A stretch of DNA of 64,000 nucleotides from Schistocephalus solidus (GCA_017591395.1 WEDG01007098.1:1-64000), one strand, 5' to 3'. Positions 44,143 to 56,677 are shown, numbered from the stretch's first letter. Numbers and translations are program-made. Notes: generated by a model from the sequence alone, not told the origin.

Positions 44143-44330
44143 ATCGCTGGAACAAGAGGTTTATTAGCCTGACGTTTCGGTTTCTGGCTCGGGCCCATCA
44201 CCATAGAGACATTCACAGATATGACTGTCTCAGATATTGTTGATGCTTTCAGTCGATAGGGCTTGAGTCCGTAGTGAAATTGCTGGAACCTCTGTCCAAA
44301 TGATTGGCTGATTTGCGGGCCTGCTTTTGC
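44143..44330 (-). repeat. Hairpin repeat family (Penelope/hammerhead-like tail), copy 1
   Basis: On the minus strand, GGTGATGGGCCCGAGCC is followed by CCGAAACGTCAGGCTAATAA and ACCTCTTGTTCC. It shares GAAACGTCAGGCTAATAA with the copy at 52,396. The 5' core is diverged. The motif TGATG...GAAACGTC...AATAAA resembles tails of Penelope-like elements, which are known to carry hammerhead motifs. Confidence 0.55.
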
Positions 44331-47095
44331 AGTACCCCTGGCTGGCAGTCTCTAATAAGGCTGGTGTAGCCATTCTGGTTGCCCGTGGCTCGACTTATAA
44401 TACTCCCCTGGTAGGATGCCCAAGAGTGGCGGTTTTATCCTATTGTTGGATGATTTATGTAGGGTAGCGGATCTTTAGGTGGGAAGGACATTACAGGGGC
44501 GACGCGTTGTGTCGCATGCCTCAGATACGCACTACGCTCGGCATGCGTATCTCATCTGTGACTGCTCAAAGCTTTCCTCTGCGCCAACACACATGAGCTC
44601 TTTCGGCGTAGCTTGAGAAGCGCACTGCACTATAAGTGCATATCTTGTCTGCCTTCACTATCGTCCAGACTTCATCGGCACCATTCCAGTATCAGATTGG
44701 TTGATTGACATATTTAACGTTGGAAAACTGTCGCAGATGTGGCTTATATTGATGCATCAGTGGTAACTCTTGCTTTCTTCGGAGGGTTCTCCAGCCCCGT
44801 CAACCAAATACCACCCTAAGATAAAAGGCTAATTGAACTTGGCCTATTATTCTAAGGTTATGCTTCTAATGAACGCAACGAACTAACCGCAGTTGGGAAG
44901 AGTTTAGTCATGTAAATCTTCTACGAGGGCTGTTCATTTAACGTCATACTTGATTCCCTAGTTCATATATGAAGTTATGCAGAAGAGCTTTAGTTTGATC
45001 CTCACAGCAAAGAGGTAGCAAGCAAGGTCTTGGGCTTTCCACATAACATAGAATAAAGTCAGCGAATCGGGATAGTTAGAACCAAACTTCACGGTTGTTT
45101 TTATGTCTACTTGAAATGGTGGTGGTCTCAGGTAAAAGGCCCCCACCCAGCATCGGATGTACGTGTTTGTACGTCTGCTGAGACCCCAAGCTGTGGACGA
45201 TCGTTGAAAAGTGATCTTAGAAATAGTCAGGGTGGACTTTAACAGGTCTTCCTGTATTTACGTAGGCACACACAAAAACCGATGACGCAAACCTGCAGCA
45301 CTGGGCCACTGTTCGCTTGAGTAAAGGGGTACGACCGCCTAGCGGCGTTTGACACGCTGCTCGCGAACACCACCTACTGCCCGTGAAGACGTATAAATTT
45401 TTTCCATTTGAACCATTATTTCTGCTTGTAAATCGAGATGGACAGAGCATCGACTCATTCGCGCTTACTATGCGAATATCTAGTGGAATTGGCGAGGAAA
45501 CACCAGAATTCAAAATTCAAATGTATTCCTTCTTGCATTTATTTTATGCCCGTTAATACCACTACTTAAGTAATGTAAATAGGGCTGGATAATCGTGTGT
45601 TTGTACAAAGTATTTGTCTTTCAGCTGCTTGCGAGATTTTTAAAGACATTGTAACTTCCTATCAGATATCGAGATCCGGTAGATTGTTTCATCCGCATAA
45701 GAATCGATGTGAAAGTGAGGAAAACATTTCAAAGTTTGTTTTAACAAGATAACATCAGAAGCCTCGTACAAGAGTGAATACCAACTGATACCAGCTAGCC
45801 GTAAAGATGTGGAATTTTTTTACTGGAAAACTGTACTGTTTGAAAAAGATGTGCATAACAGCTTTGTTTCGCAAAAATTATTAAAGGCTTCAGGCTATTT
45901 CAGTGTACAAAAGGCCTCCCCTGCGTTCAAGGCGAACAAGATGGAGGCACGCAGGAATTATGCATCTTTCATGAACGAAGGGAAATGTAAAAGGTTACTC
46001 TTTAACTTCAAATCGTTGATGAACATAAAGCGTATAAGAACGATGGTTGAATTATATTATGGTTAAACTTCAATGTAGCGTTCACCCAGAACTACAGCAC
46101 GCCATCTGCTCGCGATCGGCATTCATATACTGTCTTCCAAACCATAAACTATGACGTTGGCATATAGATATGTTAGCTTGCTGTTCGTATGGTGCAGTAT
46201 TTAGTGAGTGCGGTTTAAAATTTGTCATCGACCCGAGTCTTAAAGGTGGAACAACGTAGATACCTGGTTCGCAATCACGTGGTCAGAAGCCTTAGGGCTG
46301 GCTTGATGATTTTCGATCGAGACTATTCAAAGCAGATATTCGTGGTGTTGGAGGCAAAAAACATAGTGACACAACAACGTTGCAACGCTCTAACCATGGT
46401 TATTGCTTCCACCTTCATCAGGGAACAGCCTCAGGTCACCATTTGATCCGGTTGGCACAGGTTGTGAGTACTGGCAGCAGCTAGATGGAAATTGGGACCT
46501 ATCAAGTTTAACTTGTCCTGGCGAACTCGAGTACCTGGTCCGGGCCATTTATCGGGTTAGTCCTTGTCACGGTACTGAAGCCGTCTCCACCGGCCGAGTA
46601 GACACGTCAAGTTGAAAATTCTGATGTAATCGTGCATTCCGGTCTATATTAAAAACAAATTATCTCCTTCTGTGCTCTTCTAGCTTCCTCGTTAGTATAT
46701 TCACCAGGACTGTTCTTTTAGTCAATCCATTTTCCCCCTTGTATTGAAATTGAATAGTCAGTGTTTTTGAATGCCACCGGTATGCCCGTATCAGACTTAA
46801 CTTCTCTAAGAAGATCACGTAGGTAATCAATAGCTTCGGCCAAGGTAAGTGTTGAGAATAAGAACGGAACATTGAGGAAGTACATAGACTTTCGTTTTGT
46901 ACTGTAGTCTTCTTCGGTGCCACTACACTAAGGGTGTAGTTTAAACTACCATGGAAGACTTGAACTTGAAGTGACCTAGTTTCGTAGTCAAGCGTTTAAC
47001 GTGGAGAAACACGGGGAATTTTCTACTCTTGAGCTTTACTGTATCGAATGCCTAGGTTTATGAGTAGTTTGAAGCATTTTCACCTATATGAAATG
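44331..47095. other. Intergenic, no gene recognised
   Basis: Short frames only, including a plus frame at 45809-46066 (85 codons) and a minus one at 45513-45217, none with a domain. Base composition is mixed and no retroelement motif is seen. Confidence 0.45.
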
Positions 47096-48253
47096 AAAGC
47101 AAGCGAATAGAGTAGGATTTGCTGGACCCAACAAATTGCACGACAGCTGCATCCTGTCGTTGCATAACAAAAATAACGAATGAGAGAATCCAGGAAATTT
47201 GAATTCGTACAGAAAAATCGATGCAAACAGCAACGTCGGTAGTTAAGTGTCGTAGGGTTAATCAATAAAGTTAGTAACTGAAAAATGTTATGACACGGAT
47301 AAGTGTAAATCAAGGAGCCAGAGGTTACCACGGAAGATTTAGGCTGACCACGTTCTAGAACTGTTTACACTGGTTCGATTTCAACGACCGAATATAGGCC
47401 GCTTCAAGGTAGCGCAAGGTACGAGTCGTTTGTGCCCAAAAAAAGTACTCGGAATTATGTTTCAGGCTCAACAGAGTGACCAGTATCAAGCAGGTGTTAA
47501 CGGACAAACGTGGAATTTCGTTTTCCTCCTTTAGAATCCACCTGGGCAGGTGCTTAATTGACCTATTTTTTTAATTGCATTTGCGTTCGCCTGATGCACT
47601 TGCATCCGCAAGTGCATGTAAATTCATAAACTCAATTTGAAGTGGCGTGCACTGGCTGGTTGAATGGGCAGCGGTTTAGTAGGAATGCAAAATATGAGTT
47701 CGAAAGCATCGTATGTCGTTTCAACGATACATCACAGCTACCATCTGATATTATATAAAATGTTGTCACCATAAAGAGCAACGATATAAAAAATGGCTTT
47801 TTCGTAAATGAATGATCCGTCAATTTTTGCCGTAGAGGGTTGTTATACTTGATACTGGTCACTCCGTTGACCCAATAACATAATTCCGAGTACTTTTCGG
47901 GCACAAACGACTCGTGCCTTGCGCTACCTTGAAGCGGCCTATATTTGGCGGTTGAAATCGAACCTGTGTAAACAGTTCAAGAACGTGGTCAGCCTAAATA
48001 TTCCGTGGTAACCTCTGGCTCCTTGATTTACATATTTCCTTTACTTTGTCCTATCCCCCACTTATCCGTGTCATAATTTTTTCAAGTTAGTAACTACGGC
48101 ACTAAACTACTGACGTTGCGGTTTGCATCGATTTTTCTGTACGAATGCAAAGCTCATGTATTCTCTCATTCGTTATTTTTGTCATGCAGCGACAGGATAC
48201 AGATGTCGTGCAATTTGTTGAGTCCAGTAAATCCTGCTCTATTCGCTTGCTTT
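47096..48253. mobile_element. Large foldback: ~400-bp inverted arms around a 357-bp spacer
   Basis: The left arm 47096-47490 and right arm 47848-48253 are reverse complements over nearly their whole length, with roughly one difference per ten bases by eye. Shared landmarks: AAGCAAGCGAATAGAG, CAGAAAAATCGATGCAAAC, AAATCAAGGAGCCAGAGGTT and GTACTCGGAATTATGTT. The right arm has one extra block of about 27 bases (48,034-48,060). Spacer 47491-47847 is AT-rich with no ORF. It looks like a non-autonomous foldback DNA transposon or an inverted duplication. Confidence 0.85.
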
Positions 48254-49412
48254 AAATTGTGAATAGTAGGCAACTAATAAAACCTTTGCGCTACTCCAAC
48301 GGGTGGATGAGCGAGGTGGGTTCAGGCAACAACCTGTCGACCCTGCCAGCCGGAGCAACACGATAAGGGTCCGCAAAAGGCACCTTATTTTTATTTAGCT
48401 CCAAGTGGCTGTTAAACGTTCTCGTCTGTATCCGGATGGTCGCGGACTGGCTATTCCATGCGCGTGAGCCCCCTCGTGGAAATATGTCCAATGTACAAGC
48501 GGCTATTGATTGGGCAGAACGCGCAAGCGGAGGTATCACGCTTGTTCGATGATGCAGCACACTGATAGACTGGCTGCATTCACGAATGCAGTTCGCAGCC
48601 GAATTGGCTTGATGTGGTCGCGTTTTCCTCCCGCTTTAGATCGCGATTCCACTCATAACAGCCTGGATACGTTTGTATCAACAGCACGGGGGATCAGGCC
48701 AGGCTGTCTATCAGTATTCTGTTTAAGTCGCCGCAGGATACCCTTGGCCACGGTACTTTTATTTAGACGGTGGTAACAACTACTTGCTACAGTAAAATCT
48801 TTCTAAACAGAAAACTTAACGCACAAGACTTTCGCAAGGAAATTCGATGTTTTTCCGGCTGATTTATACCGTGGAAAATAACTGAAGACCCAGTAATAAT
48901 CCTACGGCCAACACATTACTGGAAGAGACGTCTGAGGAATCAAGTATAGGCCTTCCGAGTTTGTTTTGGAAGATTGGCTGAGGTTCCAAAACTGATGGGG
49001 GACTTTCAACTTCGTTTAGTTTGCTTTTTCGTTACTGATTGCGCATAGCGTTTAAACGTGCACTTTCTGTTGCCATTGAAATCTCCCCCTGCAACTAAAA
49101 GGTAACGAAGCGCTGGTCGTAACGTCGAAGTCCCGGTTTGTACGTCTTCATTACCATTCCCCCAGATTATTGTGCGGTACGTTCTTCAGGCGGATTTTCC
49201 CCTCGTTCAATGGAGTTACTAATTAATAGCATTTAGACGTGTATTCGTCCATGCTTCACATTAGGCCAAATGCACTGACTGCCTGTCATTAGGACTTCTA
49301 TATCTTTAGATAGCCTAAGAACGATAAAAAGTATCCTTCATAGACTCTATACAAGATGTCTTGGCAAAAAGCCATTTTTGAAGATAAGTAGAGGATTTTG
49401 TTAACTTTTAAT
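48254..49412. other. Intergenic, no gene recognised
   Basis: A GC-richer part at 48,290-48,560 has frames on both strands (89 and 88 codons) without domains. It may be a repeat fragment. Confidence 0.4.
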
Positions 49413-49445
49413 AATTCCTTTGACCCACCTGTAAAGAACTCGGCG

Positions 49446-49526
49446 GTCTCGGTGGGATTCGAACCCACGTCAGCAAGGGGAAGGCTTTAATACAGCCAAC
49501 GCTCTAGCAAACTGAGCTACGAGGCC
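49446..49526 (-). tRNA. tRNA-like head of a SINE (copy 1), probably not a working tRNA
   Basis: The minus strand gives acceptor GGCCTCG against CGAGACC (one mismatch), a D arm GCTCAGTTTGCTAGAGC, a GGCT/AGCC anticodon stem, a long variable region and a perfect T arm GTGGGTTCGAATCCCAC. The anticodon by position would be ATT but the loop is irregular. The flanks (ACCCACCTGTAAAGAACT) recur beside copy 2, so the unit is a dispersed tRNA-derived SINE. Confidence 0.6.
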
Positions 49527-49677
49527 CCATCGGGAGCCTACTGCAACGTATGGAATCCACCAATTCTGATACAGTAAGCTGACTGCCCAAGCAGATGACT
49601 ACCAGGATTACATAGGGTTGTAATAGGCTGGGTGGGTAACTTGACCCAAGTGTGATTAAACTCACGGCTCCCAGTGG

Positions 49678-49759
49678 GGCCTCGTAGCTCAGTTGGCTAG
49701 AGCGTTGGCTGTACTAAAGCCTTCCCCTTGCTGGCGTGAGTTCTAATCCCACCGAGGCC
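49678..49759 (+). tRNA. tRNA-like head of a SINE (copy 2)
   Basis: Acceptor GGCCTCG pairs fully with CGAGGCC. D arm GCTCAGTTGGCTAGAGC. The loop between GGCT and AGCC is GTACTAA, giving ACT by position. The T arm GTGAGTTCTAATCCCAC has a mismatch in the stem and TTCTAAT in place of TTCGAAT, damaging the B box. This makes a functional tRNA unlikely. Confidence 0.55.
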
Positions 49760-49791
49760 GCCGAATTCTTCACAAGTGGGTCGAAGGAATT

Positions 49792-52339
49792 TTTGAAGAT
49801 CGTCTATCCAGCCATTGCAGTTATCTGAATGGCCTAATTTGGGCACACCCATTCCCTTCAGCTGCGGATGGACTGAGCATTTCGTAGGATTCTGGCGATT
49901 ACTGCCTATCTTATACACTGGCAGCAATGGCTGTACGTCTACTCGCGTAGAAAGAACCTTCGTTTGAATTTCCGTTCAAACAACCTGAACCAAAAAGTTC
50001 TCAAATTACGCGATGCTCGGCGAGGGGCGGCTGTTTATTCAAAGTTAACGTGTGGCACCTCTGATGCATATGACTAGCCAGTAGCACCTTTTCGATCACT
50101 CTAAAATCCAAAAATTAACTGCGTTCATCTATTAAGCACTTCATTCCCTTACAGCTGGCTCACGTCGGCGGAGCAGAAAACCTCCTGTATTCCCCCTCCA
50201 CGTAGATTCGAGAGGCTTTGCGGACTTACCGCGCGGGTATAAGAGTTAATAGACGTAGTTTCATTGAGAACTACTGTCCAGAAACTGAGAAGATTCACCA
50301 AAAACACATTTTAAACATGCTAGGGAGAAATAACTCCTAGGTCTCTTTATATTAAACTCATGATCTAAGGACCTGTTTTGCAAAGTTAACCTGTCGAGAA
50401 ATTAATGCATCGAATTTTCGGGATTGGCGACGAACGCAAACACAGGCCCACGCAGTCGAGTGCACAAGTGTTCCCATAGGCAAGCCCTTACTTATAAGCT
50501 GGGTGAGAATAATTTCGGGTGGAAGTACATTCCCTAATGGACAGTGGTGAAGCAAAATGAGACTGCACTTTGACAGTAGACACTAGAAAAAAAAACATTC
50601 AAATGAACAACACTGACAGTTTTAACAGCCTAAACGGGCTATATTGTCATTCCTTCACAGTGCACCCAAGGTAGCGCACGCTGTGGCGGTACATAAAGTA
50701 AAAAGATGTCATACATGAAAATACTCTATAAAAATGTTCTTTGAGGTGGTCCAGGAGTTAACGGAAACTGAAGCAGAGAGTTACACGGCCCGAATATTTT
50801 GCAAAGCCCGCAGCCGCCGCCGCTCATTAGCTCGAGCCTTAGCCACGGCCAGCAAGTGGGGGGAGGTTTGCGAGCTGACTGAGGTCTTTGCCACTGTGCG
50901 AGCCCTTCGTGCCTCCGGTGACTTAGATACGGACAACTGTGAAGCCACCAGAGGACTGGCGCCACCATCAGGTCGCGGACCAACATACTGCTTAGGGCGG
51001 CGGTGGCGGCGGCGGTGAGCAGAATCTGTGCTGTTCGAGGGTTGACGCTGGTGATATGTGGGCATGAGACGACTGGCATGTTTGGGGATCAGAAATGCTG
51101 CAGGTGACTGATCGCAAGGGTGTCTTGGTTGCCACTTTGGCGTGCAAGTTAGCATTGATATGTGCAGCGTCAGGTGGGCAGATGGCTTGCAGTCGGGGAC
51201 TTCTCCTCGTACCTTCGTGGTCTCGAAGGAGACGGCGGGGTGAGGGACGAGCTCCAAATTCAGAGTGGTTATCACTAAAACAGCAAAAGAAACGGATGTA
51301 GGCGTACCTACAGGGCCTTAACTCGACACAGAAACTTCTTCACGTGCCACCGAAAGTTGACACCAAACGAACCATTCCAGCTCGACGAGTCGAATTATAT
51401 TGCGAGCATTACATAAGTGCGCCAGTCTTCTTGTGATGGAGAAAGTAGGTGCGAGTTAATGCCTCTCGAATCAGGTACCAATGGCATACCCGAGTCAGAT
51501 TAGCTGGCTGGCTGCCCGGGAGCAGTGACAAAAACGACAAGAGCACTCGTCTACGCGTACTAAACAGGTACTACTAATTCCCAGCCCAAACTGATGCTGA
51601 CTGCATCAGCTCGGGTATCTTGAGAAGGAAAGTTATTATCAAGACCGTATAAACGAAACATTACATTCTGATCTATAAGTGTTCACCGAGTGAATACACC
51701 ATGGGAGCTTTGGCTCTCATTGAACTGCCCTCTAGGAAAAATAGAGGCAAAGGTGAGATATGTAACCTCACTTGAGAAGTAAACTACAGCGAACCACACC
51801 TACCTAAAATAAGTTCATGAAGAGCAACCCTGTGGGGTTACACACCATGCGCTCACCGAAATTACACTACATAATGGAGACAATCGCCAAACCTCACGTT
51901 TCGTTGGCAGACTATTGCACATCACAAGTGTTGAATTGCAGAGAAAGTTAATTCTCGAAACATAGGTTAGCTCGCGTTGAGCACAATGTGCATTCTGAGA
52001 AGAAACCCTCCTAATAATTTACCTTCGCTTACCGTGGTGAATCGCTAATGACCTGTGCAGCTCCCATACTTAGGAAGATACGGCTTCACATCAGGTAAGC
52101 GATCTCCTATAAATTTGTGAATCTAAGCGGAGGAATGTTGTTATTTAACTGGCCCTCAAATTATGACGCTCCATTCACAAAATTCAAAGTCATAGGCCTC
52201 CCTCATTATCCCTCAGCTACACGCACGCAGCCTCCAGCAAAGGTGTACAACAGTTCTTAGCTTAAAGTCTCCCCGAAAATAAACCTTCGTGCTACTACCT
52301 GCTATGCCAATTATTACAGGCATGTAGTGGCCTACCAAC
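49792..52339. other. Intergenic, with a GC-rich island at 50,726-51,300
   Basis: The island has overlapping open frames on both strands: minus 51275-50781 (164 codons) and plus 50734-51018 (94 codons). The plus frame reads ARSRRRSLARALATASKWGE. Neither matches a family I know. The rest is AT-rich without features. Confidence 0.35.
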
Positions 52340-52445
52340 TACATCCTATAAATATTGCGAAACCTGGAAATTCAATACACTTATCTGAATCTGTCCCTGA
52401 CGATGGATTCGAGTGAGAATCTGAAACGTCAGGCTAATAATGCTC
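52340..52445 (+). repeat. Hairpin repeat family, copy 2
   Basis: CCTGACG (52396-52402) pairs with CGTCAGG (52427-52433). Between them GATTC/GAATC form an inner stem. The strand reads CTGACGA, stem, GAAA, CGTC, AGGCTAATAA. The upstream CCTATAAATATTGCG matches the flank of copy 3 (reverse complement of 53,690-53,714), so this is one family. Confidence 0.6.
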
Positions 52446-53589
52446 TTGTTTCGGTGATAATATCTCCTTCTTCGCAAAGCTCCGTTTCCTTAGCCAGTGA
52501 AAAAATATATATTTTGATCCTGGGATATGACCCGTCTTTAATTTTGCCCATACAACTTCAAGATGGAACTGTCTGAGGTATCCGCGCATGAATATTTTGG
52601 GGTTCTGTGACAAGACCACAAACAATTGGAGAGTATTCACAAAATATTATGCGATGAGGAAATGTTATAATCCTCGAACTGGTTTAATTGTTGTCAGTCA
52701 AACTTGGACTGAATGCTAGGTTGTGATGGTGGCGGGGTGTAGGGTGATAGCACCACACAGGCAGCATATGGTCGCTCCATTTGTCTCGTACAGGTGGTGA
52801 ATGCTACAGTGGCCGCCTCTAACTGGTACCCAACTCTCAACTGTGGCTCCTGGTAGCTCGATTCTGCCCAGCGGCCACACCCCGAGCAACCTTCACGACC
52901 AACGGGCTAAACCAGGTGGGGGTCTCTGGTTTTGTGTGCCTCCACACTCGGTATGTCTGACTCCCAAACTTGCACATCCACCCTCTCAAAAGTCCTGCGG
53001 CGGATGCGACAGCAATCCCGTAGGTGCCACAGGTTAACTCGGGTCACTCTCCCACTAAAACAAAACCGTGACCCGTAGTGGAGTTCGGCAGCCATCTGGG
53101 ATGTCCCAGCAGCTCTATTAATTGACAGCATTTCTTGCCTCAACGCGGAGAAAGGGGCTAGAAAAAGTGCCCTAAACAAATGCTGGGTCACACGTCTTCT
53201 GCAGCTGGCCGCGCCTCACAGACTACAAAATAAGTAGCCTTTAAACTCAAGCAAGCAACAATACCCACGTCCAAATCCCCCCATACTGCTCAGGTGAGTC
53301 CGCTCACACTAGCAGTCTGGAATGTTCGTTCTTTTTTGACAATCCAAGTAGCAACCGGCCGGAACGGATGACGGCACTAGTCGCTCGGGAACTGGCGCGC
53401 TACAAGGTGGACATTGCTGCTCTCACCGAGCTCAGATTCTCTAAGCAGAGTCAGCTGGTGCCGGCTACACCTTCTTCTGGAGCGACCGGCCAGAGGCAGA
53501 GCGAGGTGAAGCTGATGTCACCTTTGCCATCCGGAAAGATATCGTGGGACGTCTGCTCTCTCTGTCGCAGGGTATCAATGATCAGAAGA

Positions 53590-53757
53590 AGAAGAGGAGA
53601 TCACTGAAACATGGTGTTTATTGGCCCGACGTTTCGGATTCCCTCTCGAAACAATCATCAGAGACAGTTTCGAAAAAGAGTATTGGGGGCACAAGTTGCG
53701 CTAGTATTTATAGGGCGTGTTTGAGAGACAACCACAGGCCTACTATCGCTGGCAATC
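53590..53757 (-). repeat. Hairpin repeat family, copy 3, inside the RTE endonuclease region
   Basis: Minus strand: CTATAAATACTAGCGCAAC, then TCTGATGATTG, an inner stem TTTC...GAA, CCGAAACGTCGGGCCAATAA and ACACCATGTTTCAGTGAT. It holds the full CTGATGA and GAAA boxes. It takes the place of roughly 220 bases of the endonuclease, including its expected GDFN motif, so the insertion came with a deletion or the two events are separate. Confidence 0.65.
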
Positions 53758-55303
53758 CTCGTTTTCATCGCTGGGGGGTCGAGACAGACCACGCTGCTTG
53801 ACAGGGAGTGCTGGGTCCCAACGATCTTGGTTGCCGTAACGATAACGGCCTCCTTTTTCTACGAAACTGTGCGGAACACGTTCTCCTGCTGACCACACCA
53901 TCTTCCGCCTTCCGACGCGGGAGGAGGCCACGTGGATGCACCCTCGATCGCGCCGCTAACATCTGCTGGGCTATGTTCTCGTCCGAAGGCGAGATCGACA
54001 GGACGTGCTGGTGACCAAGGCGATCCACTATGCCGATGGTTGGACGGATCACATCCTCTTACTTTCCAAAATGATGGTCTGACTTCAACCCCGACGAAGG
54101 CCCCAAGATAAGTGACCGTCAAGAAAGTTGATACTCTTTTGTTAAATTTGCCTGCTCACGCTTTTGATTTCAGTAACCACATAACCCAGAAACTGGACGA
54201 CCTGCCTGCTCTAGATGATAACGCCACCGTAGAGACACGATGGTGTCAAATGCGGAACGACATCCAGTCGACCGCCCTTGACGTTCTCGGACGCGCATGC
54301 CATCAACACCAGGGCAATGACGTTGACATCAGCAACCGTGAAGAATTGACTACACGAAGCCTACTTGGACCTTCGGACTGACGCCAGCAGAACAGCCTTC
54401 TTCAGATGCCACCACCTTGTACAGCAACAGCTGCGGGAGATGCAGGACGCCTGGATGGTCCGCAAGGCTGATGAAATCCAAGGGTAGGCGGACCGCAACG
54501 AAATTAAAAAAATTCTTCAAAGTCATCAAAGCCAGCTACGGCCCTGTATCAAGGGAACCGCACCGCTGCTCAGCTCTGACGGCAGAACACTTCCGACGGA
54601 TAAATCCCAAATTCTGAAGCGCTGGTCCGAGCACTTCAGAAGTGTCCTCAATTGCTCATCAGCCATCTCGGATGCTACCGTTGGCAGGTTCCTTCAATTG
54701 GACACGTGCAATGACCTGGATCTCCCGCCTTCCATACCCGAAACCATCAGGGCCGTTATACAGATTTCATGGGGAAAGCACCGGGATCCGATGTTATCCC
54801 ATCGGAAGTCTACAAGCACGGCAGGCCCCGACTGATGGCTGAACTCACAACACTCTTCCAGGATATGTGGCGCCAAAGACAAGTTAAGCAAGATTTCAAA
54901 GACGCGACCATCGTCCAGTTCTACAAGCGGAAGAGGAACCGGCAACTCTGTGATAACCACAGAGGCTCAACATCGCCAGAATTTTCGCCTGTATCCTTCT
55001 CAATCATCCGAACTGTCACTTAGAGCAGGGAGTGTTCCAGGAAAGCCAATGTGGCTTCTGACGACACCGCAGAACAACCGACATGATTTTCGGCGCTCAT
55101 CAGCTCACCAGGAAATGCGAACCCACCTCTACACTACCTTTGAGGATCTGAAGAAAGCCCCTAACACGGTGAATCACGACGGACAGTAGAAAGCTATGCC
55201 GAAATTCGGCTGTCCTGAGCGGTTAACGCGCATGGTGTGTTAGCTTCTCAACGGGATGATGGCACGCATCAATGAAAATGGATAGGTATCCGTAGCATTC
55301 GCA

Positions 55304-55681
55304 GTGACCAACCGAGTGAAGCAGGGCTGCGTACTGGTCCCCACCTTCTTCAATCTCTTGTTCTCTGCTGTGCTGATGGACGCCTACCGTGATAAGCACC
55401 CTGGGATCCGCATCGACTATAGAATTGACCGGCACCTGAACAGTCGGCGAATGCAGGCCCCAACGCGTGTGTCTACGACTACAGTTCATTACTTGCTCTT
55501 CGCGGACGACTGTGCCCTTAATGCCGTAACGGAGGAGCACATGCAAAGGAGCATGGACCTCTTCACCGCGGGGTGCGCCAATTTCGGATTAACAATCAAT
55601 ACAACCAAAACAGCGGTCATGCACCGACCGTCATCCAGCACAGAATACAATGCTCCGCTAATCTACGTCAACGGCGCTTAA
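55304..55681 (+). pseudogene. RTE-like reverse transcriptase palm fragment
   Basis: Reads TNRVKQGCVLVPTFFNLLFS, then VSTTTVHYLLFADDCALNA and LTINTTKTAVMHRP. FADD is intact. The preceding motif A region (55,130-55,180) reads TTFEDLKKAPNTVNHDGQ, with the expected FVDLTKAFDTVN altered: the catalytic Asp is Glu and Phe-Asp is Pro-Asn. A stop follows at 55679-55681. Confidence 0.85.
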
Positions 55682-56677
55682 CCCAAAAATGTGGCAAATT
55701 TTGTTTATCTGGGAAGTACGCTGTCACGTAACATGAGAACCGGCGACGAGGTTGCTTAACGGATCTCCAAAGCCAGTCAGGCTTTCGGCTGACTGCAGGT
55801 CTCAGTGTGGAATCGTCACAGTATTTACCTGAACACCAAACTGAAGATGTACAAGGCCATCGTCTTGACGACACTCCTGTACTGAGCGGAGACGTGGACT
55901 GTCTACTTGAACCAGGCTAGGAAGCTGAATCAATTCCATGTCAGCTGCCTCCACAGAATACTGAAGCTGAGATGGCAAGACATGATCCCGAACACGGAAG
56001 TCCTGTAGCAGACCGGAATCCTCAGCATCCACGCCATGCTGAGGCAAATGCAACTGCGATTGAGCGGCCACCTGGCGTGAAAAATCGATGAGAGACTACC
56101 CAAGCGAATTTTCTATGGAGATATCGCCACGGGTGCTCGCAGACAGGGATGATAAAAACGACGCTACAATGACACTTTTAAGAACTGTCTGAAGCAACTG
56201 CAAATCGACCCGGCAACCTGCGAGGACGTGGCCCAGGACATATCGACCTGGAGAAGATCCGTGAAGACTGGTGCAGCAATATCCGAAGCCAAAAGGATCG
56301 CCGCTGCAAAGGCCACAAGGGCAGCTCCCAAGTTACAAGCACTTCGGATCAACACTGGCAATGCCCAACGCAAATTCCGCGCGCGAATCGGCCTGGTCGG
56401 ATATCTTCGAACTCAATGCAACAACAACCCCACAACATCAACTTCTGCCACACCTGCCGCAAATCCCCCGACGACGACCACCCAACTACTAATGATTACT
56501 CCGTCTATGTCCCGCCGCCCACGATCACCGACACCTTCCTTCCCCCACTCCTTGCGTCGATCACGGCGACACACATCACTTGCCCCACTCCCGCCACCAC
56601 AGTGGCCAACTCTGACTATCTGCCACCTGTTACGTCCACCACCACCGCCCCCAGTACCAGCGATGGGGACTCGGGAC

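Larger units (their letters stand above)
49413..49791. repeat. Inverted pair of tRNA-derived SINEs
   Basis: The arms 49413-49538 and 49666-49791 are reverse complements including sequence outside the tRNA part: GGGAGCC on the inner side and AATTCCTTTGACCCAC on the outer side. The spacer is 127 bases. The outer flank is the SINE body or tail. A transcript across both would fold into a long hairpin. Confidence 0.8.

Noticed and set aside
50781..50850. bHLH basic region on the minus strand (ARANERRRLRALQ)
   Set aside because: The spacing ERRRLRALQ is suggestive, but the Asn and Arg positions before Glu are wrong and no helix-loop-helix follows.
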